From JANRLJ01 sp034437895 (GTDB lineage: Bacteria; Chloroflexota; Anaerolineae; Aggregatilineales; Phototrophicaceae), in NCBI GenBank assembly GCA_034437895.1, contig DAOTTO010000006.1, forward strand, positions 1 to 38,116: a DNA stretch of 38,116 nt, given 5' to 3'. Shown piece by piece: positions 24,107 through 33,008 of this stretch (positions are counted from its first letter, which is position 1; every line of letters begins with the position of its first letter). The translations under genes were made by a program, and so were the position numbers. The notes under the pieces were generated by a model. It was given only the letters and a program-made list of their open reading frames with translations. It was not told the origin of the DNA and did no database searches.

Positions 24107-25047
24107 CGTTCAAATGCCATCTGCGCGACACGCTGATATGCAGCCAACAACTCTGTCTCTGTGGGAATAGGGGTTTCTCGTCGTAAACGCTGGGCTTTTA
24201 AGCGTATCCCGGCAGCAATCATAAGTCGGGCTATGGTCATTTTCCAGGCAGGATGATGTTTACGAAAGAGCATCAGTCGGCTCGTCCAGAGATTAATCAC
24301 GCTGCGGGCGCGAACTTGGGAGGTACTCTGTCCGCCTATATGGATAACGTGCGCCGCTGGAACGCATAAAACATCCCATCTTGCCTCACGGATGCGCCAC
24401 GCCCAATCGATCTCTTCACAGTACATAAAGAAATTTTCATCGAACATCCCTGTTTGTTGGATGACCTCGCTTTTGAGCATCATTGTCGCGCCAAGCACAA
24501 AATCGACAGGGAAGGGTTTGGCGGAGTCAATCCAATGACGTGGATAGCGCCCGTTAAACGTCCCTTCAATAAACCGTCCCGGTGTCGGGAAAAATTCTAC
24601 CCACAACTGCCGTAAGCCGGGGAAATGAAACGCACCGTGTTGAAAGCTACCATCGCCATAAGTCAATCGTGCGCCGACTAAGCCTATTGAAGAATCGCGC
24701 ATTAAGGCATCATAGAGGGTGCGAGTCGCCCCCATTTGTGTAATCGTGTCGCAGTTGAGCAGATAAACAGCGCGAGGCAACTCCACCGAATCTGTGCCAA
24801 AGCCCATCTGCCGCATCGCTAAATTATTGGCCTTACCGAAGCCAAGATTTTCTTTGCTGGCGGTCAATTTGATTTGCGGGAATTCAGCCGCGATTGCGTC
24901 CGGTGTGCCATCAGCGGAGCCGCTATCGACGACATAAACTTCCGCTTGTAGGCCGGATGACGCTAAATCCGCGAATAAACTCCGCAGCGCATCCAACGCT
25001 AAATCGCGCACATTCCAAGTGACGATCACCACTGCTAAATCAAGCAT
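24103..25047 (-). CDS. Glycosyltransferase family 2 (rhamnosyltransferase-like)
   Basis: The 314-residue GT2 enzyme has AVVIVTWNVRDLALDALRS, VYVVDSGSADGTPDAI and ENLGFGKANNLAMRQ, with the donor/metal site in VYLLNCDTITQMGA (DxD reduced to NCD, common in rhamnosyltransferase-like members). The acceptor-side motif is MFDENFFMYCEEIDWAWRIRE. It likely adds a sugar to a cell-surface polysaccharide; the exact linkage cannot be read. Its ATG overlaps the stop of the preceding lipoprotein gene by one base (TAATG), so all three minus-strand genes form one coupled operon. Confidence 0.9.
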   Translation of the reverse strand: MLDLAVVIVTWNVRDLALDALRSLFADLASSGLQAEVYVVDSGSADGTPDAIAAEFPQIKLTASKENLGFGKANNLAMRQMGFGTDSVELPRAVYLLNCDTITQMGATRTLYDALMRDSSIGLVGARLTYGDGSFQHGAFHFPGLRQLWVEFFPTPGRFIEGTFNGRYPRHWIDSAKPFPVDFVLGATMMLKSEVIQQTGMFDENFFMYCEEIDWAWRIREARWDVLCVPAAHVIHIGGQSTSQVRARSVINLWTSRLMLFRKHHPAWKMTIARLMIAAGIRLKAQRLRRETPIPTETELLAAYQRVAQMAFER

Positions 25048-26183
25048 TAGTCACCCAATTGTGCGAAATCCAGACCCGTCGCGGCGAGAAAGGTCTCTAA
25101 TTCCATCAACGAATTCGCCTCTACAGGAATGATAGAGTCTGCACCGAGTAAGCGTTGCAATGGGTCGCCAGCTTCACTTTCGGCAGCAATCAGCGGAATT
25201 TGTTCGTTGAGCGTGAGCTGTACACCAAGTTGAATTTCTACAGGGTACATCAACACGCCATAAGGAAAAGATGCGCTGGTAACGACAATTGCAGCGGATT
25301 CGAGCGCATCCGGTAAGCTGATTTGGAGCGCATCATAGGCATCTTGCGATAAACCCATCCCGGCACAATCGCCTTCCGCCATCGCCGTTACGAGTTCCGG
25401 CAGCGACTCATAATCGCGCACAGTGAGGCCGCGCTGTGGATCAATCCCCGCTTGTTGCAGCAATAACGTGGGTAAGAGCCACGTGTAAAAATCATTTTCG
25501 CTTAAACGACAGAGGACTGAATCGCGCAGCGCACTTAAGCCGCCAGAAGCCAATGAGTCTTGAACAAGAATGAGGCCGGGTGTGCCTGTTTGCTGCGTAA
25601 CGAGAACTTCATCAGGTGGAAGCGCCTCTGAAGTTGAAGCTGCTTCAGCTTCGGGGATGGAGTCAGGTGTGGCTTCTGAAATAGCTTCGAGTGTTGCTTC
25701 TGCTGTTGCTTCGGGAGTGGCTTCTGATGATGCGACTTGCTGTTCAGTGATAGCGATGCGCTGACGTGTGAGGGGTGCAGCCGCGATTTGCAGCGCTGCC
25801 TGACCGCAGTTTTGTGCTTTTGCGGCGGCATAAGTCAGTCCATTCAGCCAGACGATGGAAACGATGCCTTCGCCGGAATTGCATAACGCCGCCAATGCGT
25901 CGGCTTCATTTTCGACAGGAACAATATCTATAGCGATGCCTGTACGCTGGAAAAACACTATCCGAATGGTTTCTTCATCTTGAGCATCTAGCGCTTGTGC
26001 TGGATGGACGACCATTTGGAGGGGGTTTTCCGCTGACCCTGGCGCAAAGGCAATCCGTTCTTGGGCGGTGAGTGTGGGCGCAGGTGTGACGGTAGGTGTC
26101 GCAGTTGGTTCTTCCGTCTGCCCACCGCAAGCCGCAAGTAGCAACAACAGCAAGGCATAAATCAAGTGGATTTTGCTGCCCAT
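25047..26183 (-). CDS. Lipoprotein resembling a phosphate/phosphonate-type periplasmic binding protein, with a low-complexity insert
   Basis: The 378-residue exported lipoprotein has the signal LLLLLLAAC with lipid-accepting C19, then a Thr/Pro stalk (to about 40). Residues about 48-148 and 195-370 read like two halves of a PhnD-type solute-binding fold (ENPLQMVVHPAQALDAQDEE, GIVSIVWLNGLTYAAAKAQN; later GTPGLILVQDSLASGGLSAL, CAGMGLSQDAYDALQI). Between them (about 150-192) sits an EATPEATAEAT-rich Ser/Glu/Ala/Thr segment. No ABC transporter gene is nearby, so a sensing or glycan-linked role is as likely as uptake. AGGAG precedes the ATG. It is the first gene of the operon with two glycosyltransferases. 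The family call is by overall pattern only. Confidence 0.65.
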   Translation of the reverse strand: MGSKIHLIYALLLLLLAACGGQTEEPTATPTVTPAPTLTAQERIAFAPGSAENPLQMVVHPAQALDAQDEETIRIVFFQRTGIAIDIVPVENEADALAALCNSGEGIVSIVWLNGLTYAAAKAQNCGQAALQIAAAPLTRQRIAITEQQVASSEATPEATAEATLEAISEATPDSIPEAEAASTSEALPPDEVLVTQQTGTPGLILVQDSLASGGLSALRDSVLCRLSENDFYTWLLPTLLLQQAGIDPQRGLTVRDYESLPELVTAMAEGDCAGMGLSQDAYDALQISLPDALESAAIVVTSASFPYGVLMYPVEIQLGVQLTLNEQIPLIAAESEAGDPLQRLLGADSIIPVEANSLMELETFLAATGLDFAQLGD

Positions 26184-26470
26184 TAGGCTTTTCTCCTGTG
26201 ATTTAGGTAGGCACAGCGCACAAGAAACTTATCCTAAAACAGTTAGGACTTACGTAGTTGACCAAGTTTTGTAGCAAAAGTTTTTAGTATTTAGTCCTTA
26301 TGTAGATTTAATGAAAGAAATTGAAAAATCATGAACCACAGAGATCACAGAGACTTAAGTTCAAAATCTTAGTGTTCTTGGTGCCTTGGTGGTTAAACAT
26401 TTCAAATTACTTTCGAGTGTCTACATGCGTAACTTCTAAACAATTCTATCGTACCACATTCAGCCGTTGT
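26184..26470. other. Gene-free stretch with one copy of a dispersed repeat
   Basis: These 287 bases between two minus-strand genes are AT-rich and hold no convincing coding frame. About 84 bases are the dispersed repeat at 26334-26417. The promoter of the lipoprotein-glycosyltransferase operon should lie in the left part (26184-26330), but no clear hexamer pair stands out. Confidence 0.7.
26334..26417 (+). repeat. Dispersed intergenic repeat, copy 1
   Basis: The copy runs from AACCACAGAG through TGTTCTTGGTG and TTGGTGGTT to TTTCAAATTACTTTC. It matches the reverse complement of 34635-34732 along nearly its whole length; over the 22 bases from TGTTCTTGGTG to GTGGTT the two differ at 2 positions. 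Elements beginning ACCACAGAGACACAGAG and ending CTTGGTGGTT are widespread in bacterial intergenic DNA and have no known coding function. Confidence 0.85.
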
Positions 26471-27871
26471 TTATGGTGCAGAGTCGCCTTCTGTCGTGAC
26501 TAATTCAATTTCACGCGGTCCGACGTTGGAATTTTGCAGCGTAATCTCCACATCTTCATGAATCAGACCTGCCCAGCAATATTGGGGATTCTGCGCCTCT
26601 ATCAGATCCGTCATGCGAATCGCGCCCCAGACGACGCTGCGTTCTCCGGGTAATAAGTAATAAAAGACATCGCCATTGGCGGCGGTTTCTTGCTGTAAGG
26701 TATCTTCATTACCGATTGCCCAGCGCCAAGGATAGGGCTGGGAGGAGGTTTCACATTGAATCCCGACGCGCCATGCCCCTGATGATTCATAGGCATCCAC
26801 CGACGCAGCGACCTGATCTTGTTGATAGACCGTTCCGGGAGCGGGGCCTGTAGTACGAATTGGCGCAGGACTATAATTTTCTACCGTTAGCCGGAATACC
26901 AGCAAATCGCCCACTGGCATTGTGATCGAGTCCATGCTGAGCGAACCCGCATCTTCGGGCAAGTCGATCAAATCTCCCTGTACATCGGCTGAAGTCGCAT
27001 AGCGTTCCGCATACGGCTGCGTGATAAAGACAACTGTTGGCCCCGTCGGCTGCGCGACGATTTCCGCACGCGGTTTTCCACCTTGTGCGATAGTGAGCAT
27101 TGTCGTGTTTTGCACAATTTGGCCTTCGTCATCTTGCGCTCGTGCCACAACCGTATAGGTGCCATCAGGCGGGGGGTCTGCGCCAATATCGACACCCCCT
27201 TCATAATCAAAAATTTGTCGTCCGGCTTCTCCTTCTTGCCTGCCTTCTTCACGGCGTGGCATAAAGATTTCACGTCCGGCTGAATCAACAAGATACACAT
27301 TGAGCGCGGCATCTTTGGCGAGGCCCACATTGACTTGGGTACGGTCATCCACACCATCTTGATTAGGCGTAAAGACAGGCGGATAAACAGTAAATTCGAT
27401 AATCTCTGGTAAGGGCGAATCGGCCTCTTGTACCGTCAGTGCGCCACTGATTTCCATTATTTCGCCGTCATTTTCGGCAATTGCTTGCAGTGTCCACGTA
27501 TACGCGCCATCGGGAATTAAACGGCGCAAAACTTCGCCTCCAATTTGTTCATCTGGCAGCATATAGCCGTCTACTACGCCGCTGAACTGTACGCGATATT
27601 CGTCGGCGATACGATGTTCATCCTCACGGAAGACATAGACCTGTCCGTTGGTATCTTCCAACACCAACGAGACAAGCGCATTTCGTGAAATTTTATAGGT
27701 GAAATCTGTCACATCGTCAAGGCCATCAGCATTGGGCGAGATGGCTTCCAAGGAAGATTTTGCCTCGACGATCAACGGCAAATTTGGATTAATGAGCAGC
27801 CGCCCGATCACGACCACTATGCTCAAGGCTAAAAGTGCCGCGATCAACGTGATCCAAAATGGGATTCGCAT
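26471..27871 (-). CDS. Membrane-anchored extracytoplasmic protein with FlgD-like Ig domains
   Basis: The 466-residue protein has one N-terminal membrane segment (about 5-25, ITLIAALLALSIVVVIGRLL) and an outside body. Two repeats start with SPNADGLDD (about 46-54) and FTPNQDGVDD (about 172-181) and continue with PDGAYTWTLQA and PDGTYTVVARAQD, as in FlgD-like Ig or gliding-motility C-terminal domains, which often bind calcium at the D-rich turn. The C-terminal third (about 290-466) has VVFITQPYAERYAT and a beta-rich region that I cannot assign. I chose the ATG at 27871, preceded by AAGGA at 5 bases; a TTG 18 codons upstream lacks a ribosome site. Function unknown, probably cell-envelope. Confidence 0.75.
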   Translation of the reverse strand: MRIPFWITLIAALLALSIVVVIGRLLINPNLPLIVEAKSSLEAISPNADGLDDVTDFTYKISRNALVSLVLEDTNGQVYVFREDEHRIADEYRVQFSGVVDGYMLPDEQIGGEVLRRLIPDGAYTWTLQAIAENDGEIMEISGALTVQEADSPLPEIIEFTVYPPVFTPNQDGVDDRTQVNVGLAKDAALNVYLVDSAGREIFMPRREEGRQEGEAGRQIFDYEGGVDIGADPPPDGTYTVVARAQDDEGQIVQNTTMLTIAQGGKPRAEIVAQPTGPTVVFITQPYAERYATSADVQGDLIDLPEDAGSLSMDSITMPVGDLLVFRLTVENYSPAPIRTTGPAPGTVYQQDQVAASVDAYESSGAWRVGIQCETSSQPYPWRWAIGNEDTLQQETAANGDVFYYLLPGERSVVWGAIRMTDLIEAQNPQYCWAGLIHEDVEITLQNSNVGPREIELVTTEGDSAP

Positions 27872-27946
27872 TCTTTTCCTTCGTGGTTCGTAGGACAAAG
27901 GCAAATCAGTGTAGCCTAAGCGCAAAAGCGCGACAAGTGTCTATGC

Positions 27947-27976
27947 TTTACATCACACTGTAATCTAAGGTACACT
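27947..27976 (+). promoter_or_regulatory. Predicted lon promoter
   Basis: TTTACA, 18 bases and TACACT lie 50 bases before the lon start. The -10 box is identical to that predicted for the Tad cluster (15687). No CIRCE or other heat-shock operator is visible nearby. Confidence 0.5.
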
Positions 27977-28025
27977 CTTGAATCAAGCCTAATCTGAAAT
28001 TAAAACTGTTTAAGGAAGCACCACA

Positions 28026-30470
28026 TTGACCGAAGTAATCGGCGCAAATGAATTTGAAGGCATTCGCAATGCCGAAATGGATGCAGACGGTTTCATCGAG
28101 CGCCCCGTCCTGCTGCTGCGTGGGATGGTTATCTACCCGAATATTGTCGCGCCTGTCTCGTTAAATGAGAATCGGGCGCTTGCCGCGATGCGTTATGCAC
28201 TGGATAAGCATCAAACCGTTATTGCCCTCACGCTGCGCGATTCGTCAGTCGATCATCCCAAACCGGAAGACCTTTATACGATTGGCACTGAGATTGCATT
28301 AGGGCGTATTCTGTCGATGCCGAACAATCATAACTCGGCGCTGGCACAGGGCAGACGGCGTTTGGAGATCGTGGAATTTGTTCAGACCAGCCCGATGATG
28401 ATTGCCCGCGCTCGTGAAATTATAGACGTTGTTGATGATGAAGCGGAAGTGGATGTGCTTGCCCAAACCATCGCTAATTTGTTCCAACACACGGTTGACT
28501 TGAGCGATAATCTGCCGGATGAAGTTGTGAATTACGTCCTGAGCATAGATAACCCGACGTGGCTGGCGGATTTCGTCACATCTACGCTTACGCTACCCCT
28601 CGAAGAACGCCAAAGTGTGCTGGAAATGTCCAATTTGGTAGATCGTCTACGGCATGTCGCCACGCTCGTCAGCCGGGAATTGAATATGCTCGAACTCAAA
28701 GATGAGATTAACGGGCAGATTCAGCAGGAAATGGCACGCAGTCAGCGGGAAATTTATCTCCGTGAACAAATGCGCGTTATCCAGACGGAACTGGGCGAAG
28801 AAGACATCTTCCAGCAGGACATTAACGAACTACGCGACCAAATCATCCATGCGGATTTACCGCAAGATGTGCATGATCGGGCGACGAAAGAACTAGCACG
28901 TTTAGCGATGATGCCGCCTCTCGCGCCGGAAGTGGGGATAATTCGCACTTATCTCGATTGGCTCGTGACGCTGCCTTGGCAACAGGAGAGCGAAGATAAT
29001 CTTGATCTTAAAAATGCTCAGACGATCTTGGATGAGAAACACTACGGTTTGCCGAAGATCAAAGATCGTATCCTAGAGCATATCGCCGTGCGAAAGCTCG
29101 CGCCGGACAAAATGAAAAGCCCGATTTTGTGCTTTGTCGGGCCGCCGGGGGTGGGTAAAACCTCACTTGGAAAAAGTATCGCCAGCGCACTGGGACGCGA
29201 ATTTGTGCGCGTAAGTTTGGGTGGTGTGCGCGATGAAGCCGAGATTCGTGGTCATCGCCGGACGTATATCGGCGCGATGCCGGGACGCATTTTACAAACG
29301 ATGCGGCGCGGTGGGACGGTGAATCCGGTTTTTATTCTGGACGAAATCGATAAGTTAGGCGCAGATTTTCGTGGCGATCCGGCGGCGGCGCTCTTAGAAG
29401 TGCTTGATCCGGAGCAAAACAAGGAATACAGCGATCATTATCTGGAAGTGCCGTATGACCTTTCCAAAGTCTTGTTCATCACGACGGCAAATGACTTATA
29501 TCCGCTGCCGCCTGCGCTGCTTGATCGGCTGGAAGTGATCGAATTTCCGGGTTATACCGAAGAGGATAAGCTGGATATTGCCCGCGCTTTTTTGATTTCT
29601 AAACAGATTGAATCGCACGGGCTGGAAAACGCAGGGGTGCAGTTTACAACGGCGGCATTACAGACGATTATTCGAGATTACACCTATGAAGCGGGTGTGC
29701 GTAATCTTGACCGAGAAATTGCCAACGTATGTCGTAAAATTGCGCGTTTAGTCGCGGAAGAAAAACCGTACCCGAAGCGTATAACACCTACCAAAATCAA
29801 TGATTATCTGGGCCCGCCGGAATTCATCGCGCAGCGTGCTAATGATGAGGACAGCGTTGGGGTTGCCACTGGTCTAGCGTGGACAGCGGGCGGTGGCGAT
29901 ATTCTAACGATTGAGGTCTCGGTTTTGCCCGGTAAAGGTTCACTCACAATGACGGGACAGCTTGGCGACGTGATGCAGGAATCTGCCCAAACCGCGCTGA
30001 GTTATATGCGCTGGCGGGCGAATGATTTTGACGTGCCGAGCGACGATTTTGAGAATTATGATATTCACGTCCATTTGCCAGAAGGCGCTATCCCTAAAGA
30101 TGGGCCTTCAGCCGGGATTACCCTAGCGACGGCGATTATTTCCGCCTTTACCGAGCAGAAAATCCGCAGCAATTATGCGATGACGGGTGAAATTACTTTG
30201 CGCGGCAAGGTGCTGGCTGTGGGTGGTGTAAAAGAGAAAATTTTGGCAGCTCGCCGTGCGCGTTTGAAGAATATCATCATCCCGGCACAAAATCGTAAGG
30301 ATTTGGTCGATATTCCTGCCGCCGCCCTGCGTGATTTAAACATCTCGTTTGTGGATAATATGCAGCAGGTGATTGACCTTATTTTGTTGCCTGCGCCGTT
30401 GGAAGGCCGCCAGCGCGATAAAGACCATGATGATGACGATAAAGAGACCGAGGAGAATGAGAAGAAGTGA
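28026..30470 (+). CDS. lon: ATP-dependent Lon protease
   Basis: The 814-residue AAA+ protease has the N-terminal substrate domain (about 25-225, PVLLLRGMVIYPNIVAPVSL), a coiled helix region with REIYLREQMRVIQTELGEED, Walker A GPPGVGKT (372-379), Walker B PVFILDEIDKLG (about 434-445), and the Ser-Lys dyad S695 in PKDGPSAGIT and K738 in GGVKEKILAARR. It starts at TTG with AAGGA about 10 bases upstream. The tail is unusually acidic (DKDHDDDDKETEENEKK). The downstream gene overlaps its stop by 4 bases (GTGA), so the two are co-translated. Confidence 0.97.
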   Translation: MTEVIGANEFEGIRNAEMDADGFIERPVLLLRGMVIYPNIVAPVSLNENRALAAMRYALDKHQTVIALTLRDSSVDHPKPEDLYTIGTEIALGRILSMPNNHNSALAQGRRRLEIVEFVQTSPMMIARAREIIDVVDDEAEVDVLAQTIANLFQHTVDLSDNLPDEVVNYVLSIDNPTWLADFVTSTLTLPLEERQSVLEMSNLVDRLRHVATLVSRELNMLELKDEINGQIQQEMARSQREIYLREQMRVIQTELGEEDIFQQDINELRDQIIHADLPQDVHDRATKELARLAMMPPLAPEVGIIRTYLDWLVTLPWQQESEDNLDLKNAQTILDEKHYGLPKIKDRILEHIAVRKLAPDKMKSPILCFVGPPGVGKTSLGKSIASALGREFVRVSLGGVRDEAEIRGHRRTYIGAMPGRILQTMRRGGTVNPVFILDEIDKLGADFRGDPAAALLEVLDPEQNKEYSDHYLEVPYDLSKVLFITTANDLYPLPPALLDRLEVIEFPGYTEEDKLDIARAFLISKQIESHGLENAGVQFTTAALQTIIRDYTYEAGVRNLDREIANVCRKIARLVAEEKPYPKRITPTKINDYLGPPEFIAQRANDEDSVGVATGLAWTAGGGDILTIEVSVLPGKGSLTMTGQLGDVMQESAQTALSYMRWRANDFDVPSDDFENYDIHVHLPEGAIPKDGPSAGITLATAIISAFTEQKIRSNYAMTGEITLRGKVLAVGGVKEKILAARRARLKNIIIPAQNRKDLVDIPAAALRDLNISFVDNMQQVIDLILLPAPLEGRQRDKDHDDDDKETEENEKK

Positions 30471-31948
30471 CGGCTGCCGCAAGCGATGAACCTGCGCTAA
30501 AATCTGCTAACCTACAAAAACTGCTCAAGCGTGGGCGAAGTGCTGTTTTCGATTGGTTCCCAAGTGATACCTTTGGCACTGGCTTAGCGGAGATACTGGC
30601 TGCGATGGCGAACAGTCAGGGTGGCATGATCCTGATAGGTATTGAAACTTCAGGCACGAAAATTTCTGGCGTAAACGATAGCGCAGATGTGGTTGATCGT
30701 GTTTTGCAAACTGTACTGAGTATTCAACCTGTCCTGATTATTCCGCTGCCGCAAGTGATTCGCTTAGAGGATAAATCGGTTGTCATCGTCCAAATTCCAG
30801 CACAAATGCCGCATGTGTATGCGCTGGATGGGCGCTATCTTTATCGAGATAGCGGGACGAATGCGCCTCTAAATCCGCGTGATTTGCGCCGCCTATTGTT
30901 AGAACGGGGAGAATTTAGCTTTGAAACCGCTGTAACGCCCAGCGCGGGATTGGATGATCTCGATTGGGAAAAAGTGGGGGTTTATGTCGGCAGTTTGGGG
31001 ATAAAGGCCAGCCCTGAACAAACGCTCCTCCGACGCGGATGCCTGACTCATACTAATGATAAGCTGCGCCCGACGAATGCCGGAATTTTGCTTTTTGGCA
31101 AAGACCCGCAACGTTTTATTCAGAGTGCAGAAATCACCGCTGTGCGCTTCGCAGGGGTTACGATGGGTGATACCTTCAGCCGCCAAGATATTATCGGCAC
31201 GTTACCCGATCAAATTCGCCGCGCAGAGACCTTTCTCGTCGATCATCTCCGCAAAGATGTAGCTTTGCAGCATACGATGGAACGCAAAGAACGGTATGAA
31301 TATCCGATGGAAGCGGCGCGCGAGTTGGTTGTGAATGCGGTTGCCCATCGTGATTACAGCATCAGCGGGGACGGCATCCGCTTGTTTATCTTTAAAGATC
31401 ATTTGGAAGTGAGCAGTCCGGGCGGTTTGCCGGGTCCGGTGACGATTGCCAATATCAAAGATGAACGTTTTTCTCGCAATCCGGTCATCGTGCAAGTGCT
31501 TTCGGATATGGGCTTTATCGAGCGATTGGGTTACGGGGTGGATCGTGTGATCGAACTCATGCGGCAGCAGTCCCTTCGTGCACCGGAATTTCGTGAAACG
31601 GGCGGCGGATTTCGGGTTGTGCTGTATAACGATGATGTGCCACCCACTAAAGAATCCATCGAAAGACCCGCCGCGCCGGAACTTATCCTTGAATTGGTGG
31701 GCGAATATGACGGCTTGCCTGTGAATCCGCGCCAAGAAGCGGCGTTGGCTTATCTCAAACAGCCCGGTAATGCGCGAATTATCAACAGCGAGTTGCAGCG
31801 CTTGTTTCCAGAAGTTCATGCGGAAACGATCCGCCGCGATTTAGCTGATCTGGTGACGAAGCATATCCTCAATAAAATGGGCGAAAAACGCGGCTCGTAT
31901 TATGTCATGAGAAAGCCAGAAATCCATGCCGAACTACAATCTGAATAG
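30467..31948 (+). CDS. AlbA_2 (Schlafen-type) domain putative regulator/helicase-like protein
   Basis: The 493-residue protein has an N-terminal AlbA_2 nucleic-acid-binding domain (about 35-135: ILAAMANSQGGMILIGIET and DGRYLYRDSGTNAPLNPRDL), then the RLRPTNAGILLFGKDPQRF-like centre. Next is a GHKL-type ATPase-like domain (about 285-380: MEAARELVVNAVAHRDYSIS, GDGIRLFIFKDHLEVSSPGG, ERLGYGVDRVIELM). A winged-helix C-terminus holds NARIINSELQRLFPEVHAETIRRDLADLV. Such proteins are annotated as ATP-binding transcriptional regulators. It starts with GTG overlapping the lon stop. The link to lon suggests a role in stress or protein-turnover control, but this is inference. Confidence 0.88.
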   Translation: MTAAASDEPALKSANLQKLLKRGRSAVFDWFPSDTFGTGLAEILAAMANSQGGMILIGIETSGTKISGVNDSADVVDRVLQTVLSIQPVLIIPLPQVIRLEDKSVVIVQIPAQMPHVYALDGRYLYRDSGTNAPLNPRDLRRLLLERGEFSFETAVTPSAGLDDLDWEKVGVYVGSLGIKASPEQTLLRRGCLTHTNDKLRPTNAGILLFGKDPQRFIQSAEITAVRFAGVTMGDTFSRQDIIGTLPDQIRRAETFLVDHLRKDVALQHTMERKERYEYPMEAARELVVNAVAHRDYSISGDGIRLFIFKDHLEVSSPGGLPGPVTIANIKDERFSRNPVIVQVLSDMGFIERLGYGVDRVIELMRQQSLRAPEFRETGGGFRVVLYNDDVPPTKESIERPAAPELILELVGEYDGLPVNPRQEAALAYLKQPGNARIINSELQRLFPEVHAETIRRDLADLVTKHILNKMGEKRGSYYVMRKPEIHAELQSE

Positions 31949-31975
31949 CCATCACAGCTTCAACACAAAGGCATA

Positions 31976-32935
31976 ATGTTGCGAAGTGACGCAAGAAAAT
32001 TCAGCTTAATCTGTTTTTTTGTTCTTTTTTCGATGTCAGCTTGCTCAAGTATCGTTCCAACAATCACACCGACCCCGACACCAGTGGCGATCACAGCCTT
32101 AAATTGCCCCCAAATTACGGCCTATCATGCGGCTGCGTTGCAATGTCTCGATTCACCACCGGGCGTTTTGCTGCAAGCGCTTGAAGATCAGCAGATCACG
32201 TTACAACTTGGCGAAATTGATCTTACGTTCGATGGAACGGTCTATACGCTGGATAATGCGAGACAAGAATTGAGCATTATCGTGTTGGAAGGGAGGAGCG
32301 CCGTTGGAGCAGCCGGTATGACCCGTGTTGTGCGGGCAGGGGCGCAAATTACGCTTTTGTTGGAGGGCGAGTCTTTTCGTGCGGTTGAAATGCCATCGTC
32401 TGATACGCCACTCAACCGAAACATCCTCCCAGTCGGCAGATTCGATGAGCTTACACGTCCGATTTCGCTACCTGCAAGGATTGTCGTGCCAGCCAATACG
32501 CTCATGCCACCGATAACGCTTGAAGTCTGCCCGATACGCGAAGATTGGCCTTATTTTTATACGATTCAGCGCGGCGATACGCTTTCCGCGATTGCGGCGC
32601 GGTATCAAGTGAGCGTGGCGGAGATGCAAACTGCTAATTGTATTACGGATGCCAATCGGCTGGCCCCTGATACAGATTTACGTGTACCCTCTGGCGTGAA
32701 TGCGTCGGCTGGGGCGGAATTTAGTGTTGCGCCTGAATCGCTGTCTCGCGGAGAATGTGCCATGCTGTCTTGGAATGCAGCCCAAGCAGGGGTGGTTTAT
32801 TTGGATGGGCAGCCCGTCGCCCATAGCGATACCCAGCAGGTCTGCCCGACGGCGACAACGCGCTATACACTGCTGGTTGTTTATGCGGATGGCGCACAAA
32901 TGGATTATGTTGCCGCCATCACTTTAAGACCGTAG
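31976..32935 (+). CDS. LysM-domain lipoprotein
   Basis: The 319-residue exported lipoprotein has a signal ending FVLFSMSAC (C23), a short Thr/Pro stalk (TPTPTPVAITA), a beta-rich middle (about 50-175) that I cannot assign, and one LysM motif (about 193-240: YTIQRGDTLSAIAARYQVSV, then NRLAPDTDLRVP) for binding peptidoglycan or chitin-like glycans. The C-terminal Ig-like module (about 243-319) has ECAMLSWNAAQAGVVYLDG. AAGG precedes the ATG. It sits 27 bases after the AlbA_2 gene and may be part of the same transcript. Confidence 0.82.
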   Translation: MLRSDARKFSLICFFVLFSMSACSSIVPTITPTPTPVAITALNCPQITAYHAAALQCLDSPPGVLLQALEDQQITLQLGEIDLTFDGTVYTLDNARQELSIIVLEGRSAVGAAGMTRVVRAGAQITLLLEGESFRAVEMPSSDTPLNRNILPVGRFDELTRPISLPARIVVPANTLMPPITLEVCPIREDWPYFYTIQRGDTLSAIAARYQVSVAEMQTANCITDANRLAPDTDLRVPSGVNASAGAEFSVAPESLSRGECAMLSWNAAQAGVVYLDGQPVAHSDTQQVCPTATTRYTLLVVYADGAQMDYVAAITLRP

Positions 32936-33008
32936 AGCAATCGTGTAATTGCCTTAATCACGAATGTGGTATGATTGCGGCGCTTTTGCTAATCTATGGA
33001 AACAAGTT

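Noticed and set aside
25570..25764. Plus-strand frame with Ser-Val-Ala-rich repeats
   Set aside because: It is the antisense reading of the EAT-rich repeat in the lipoprotein gene.
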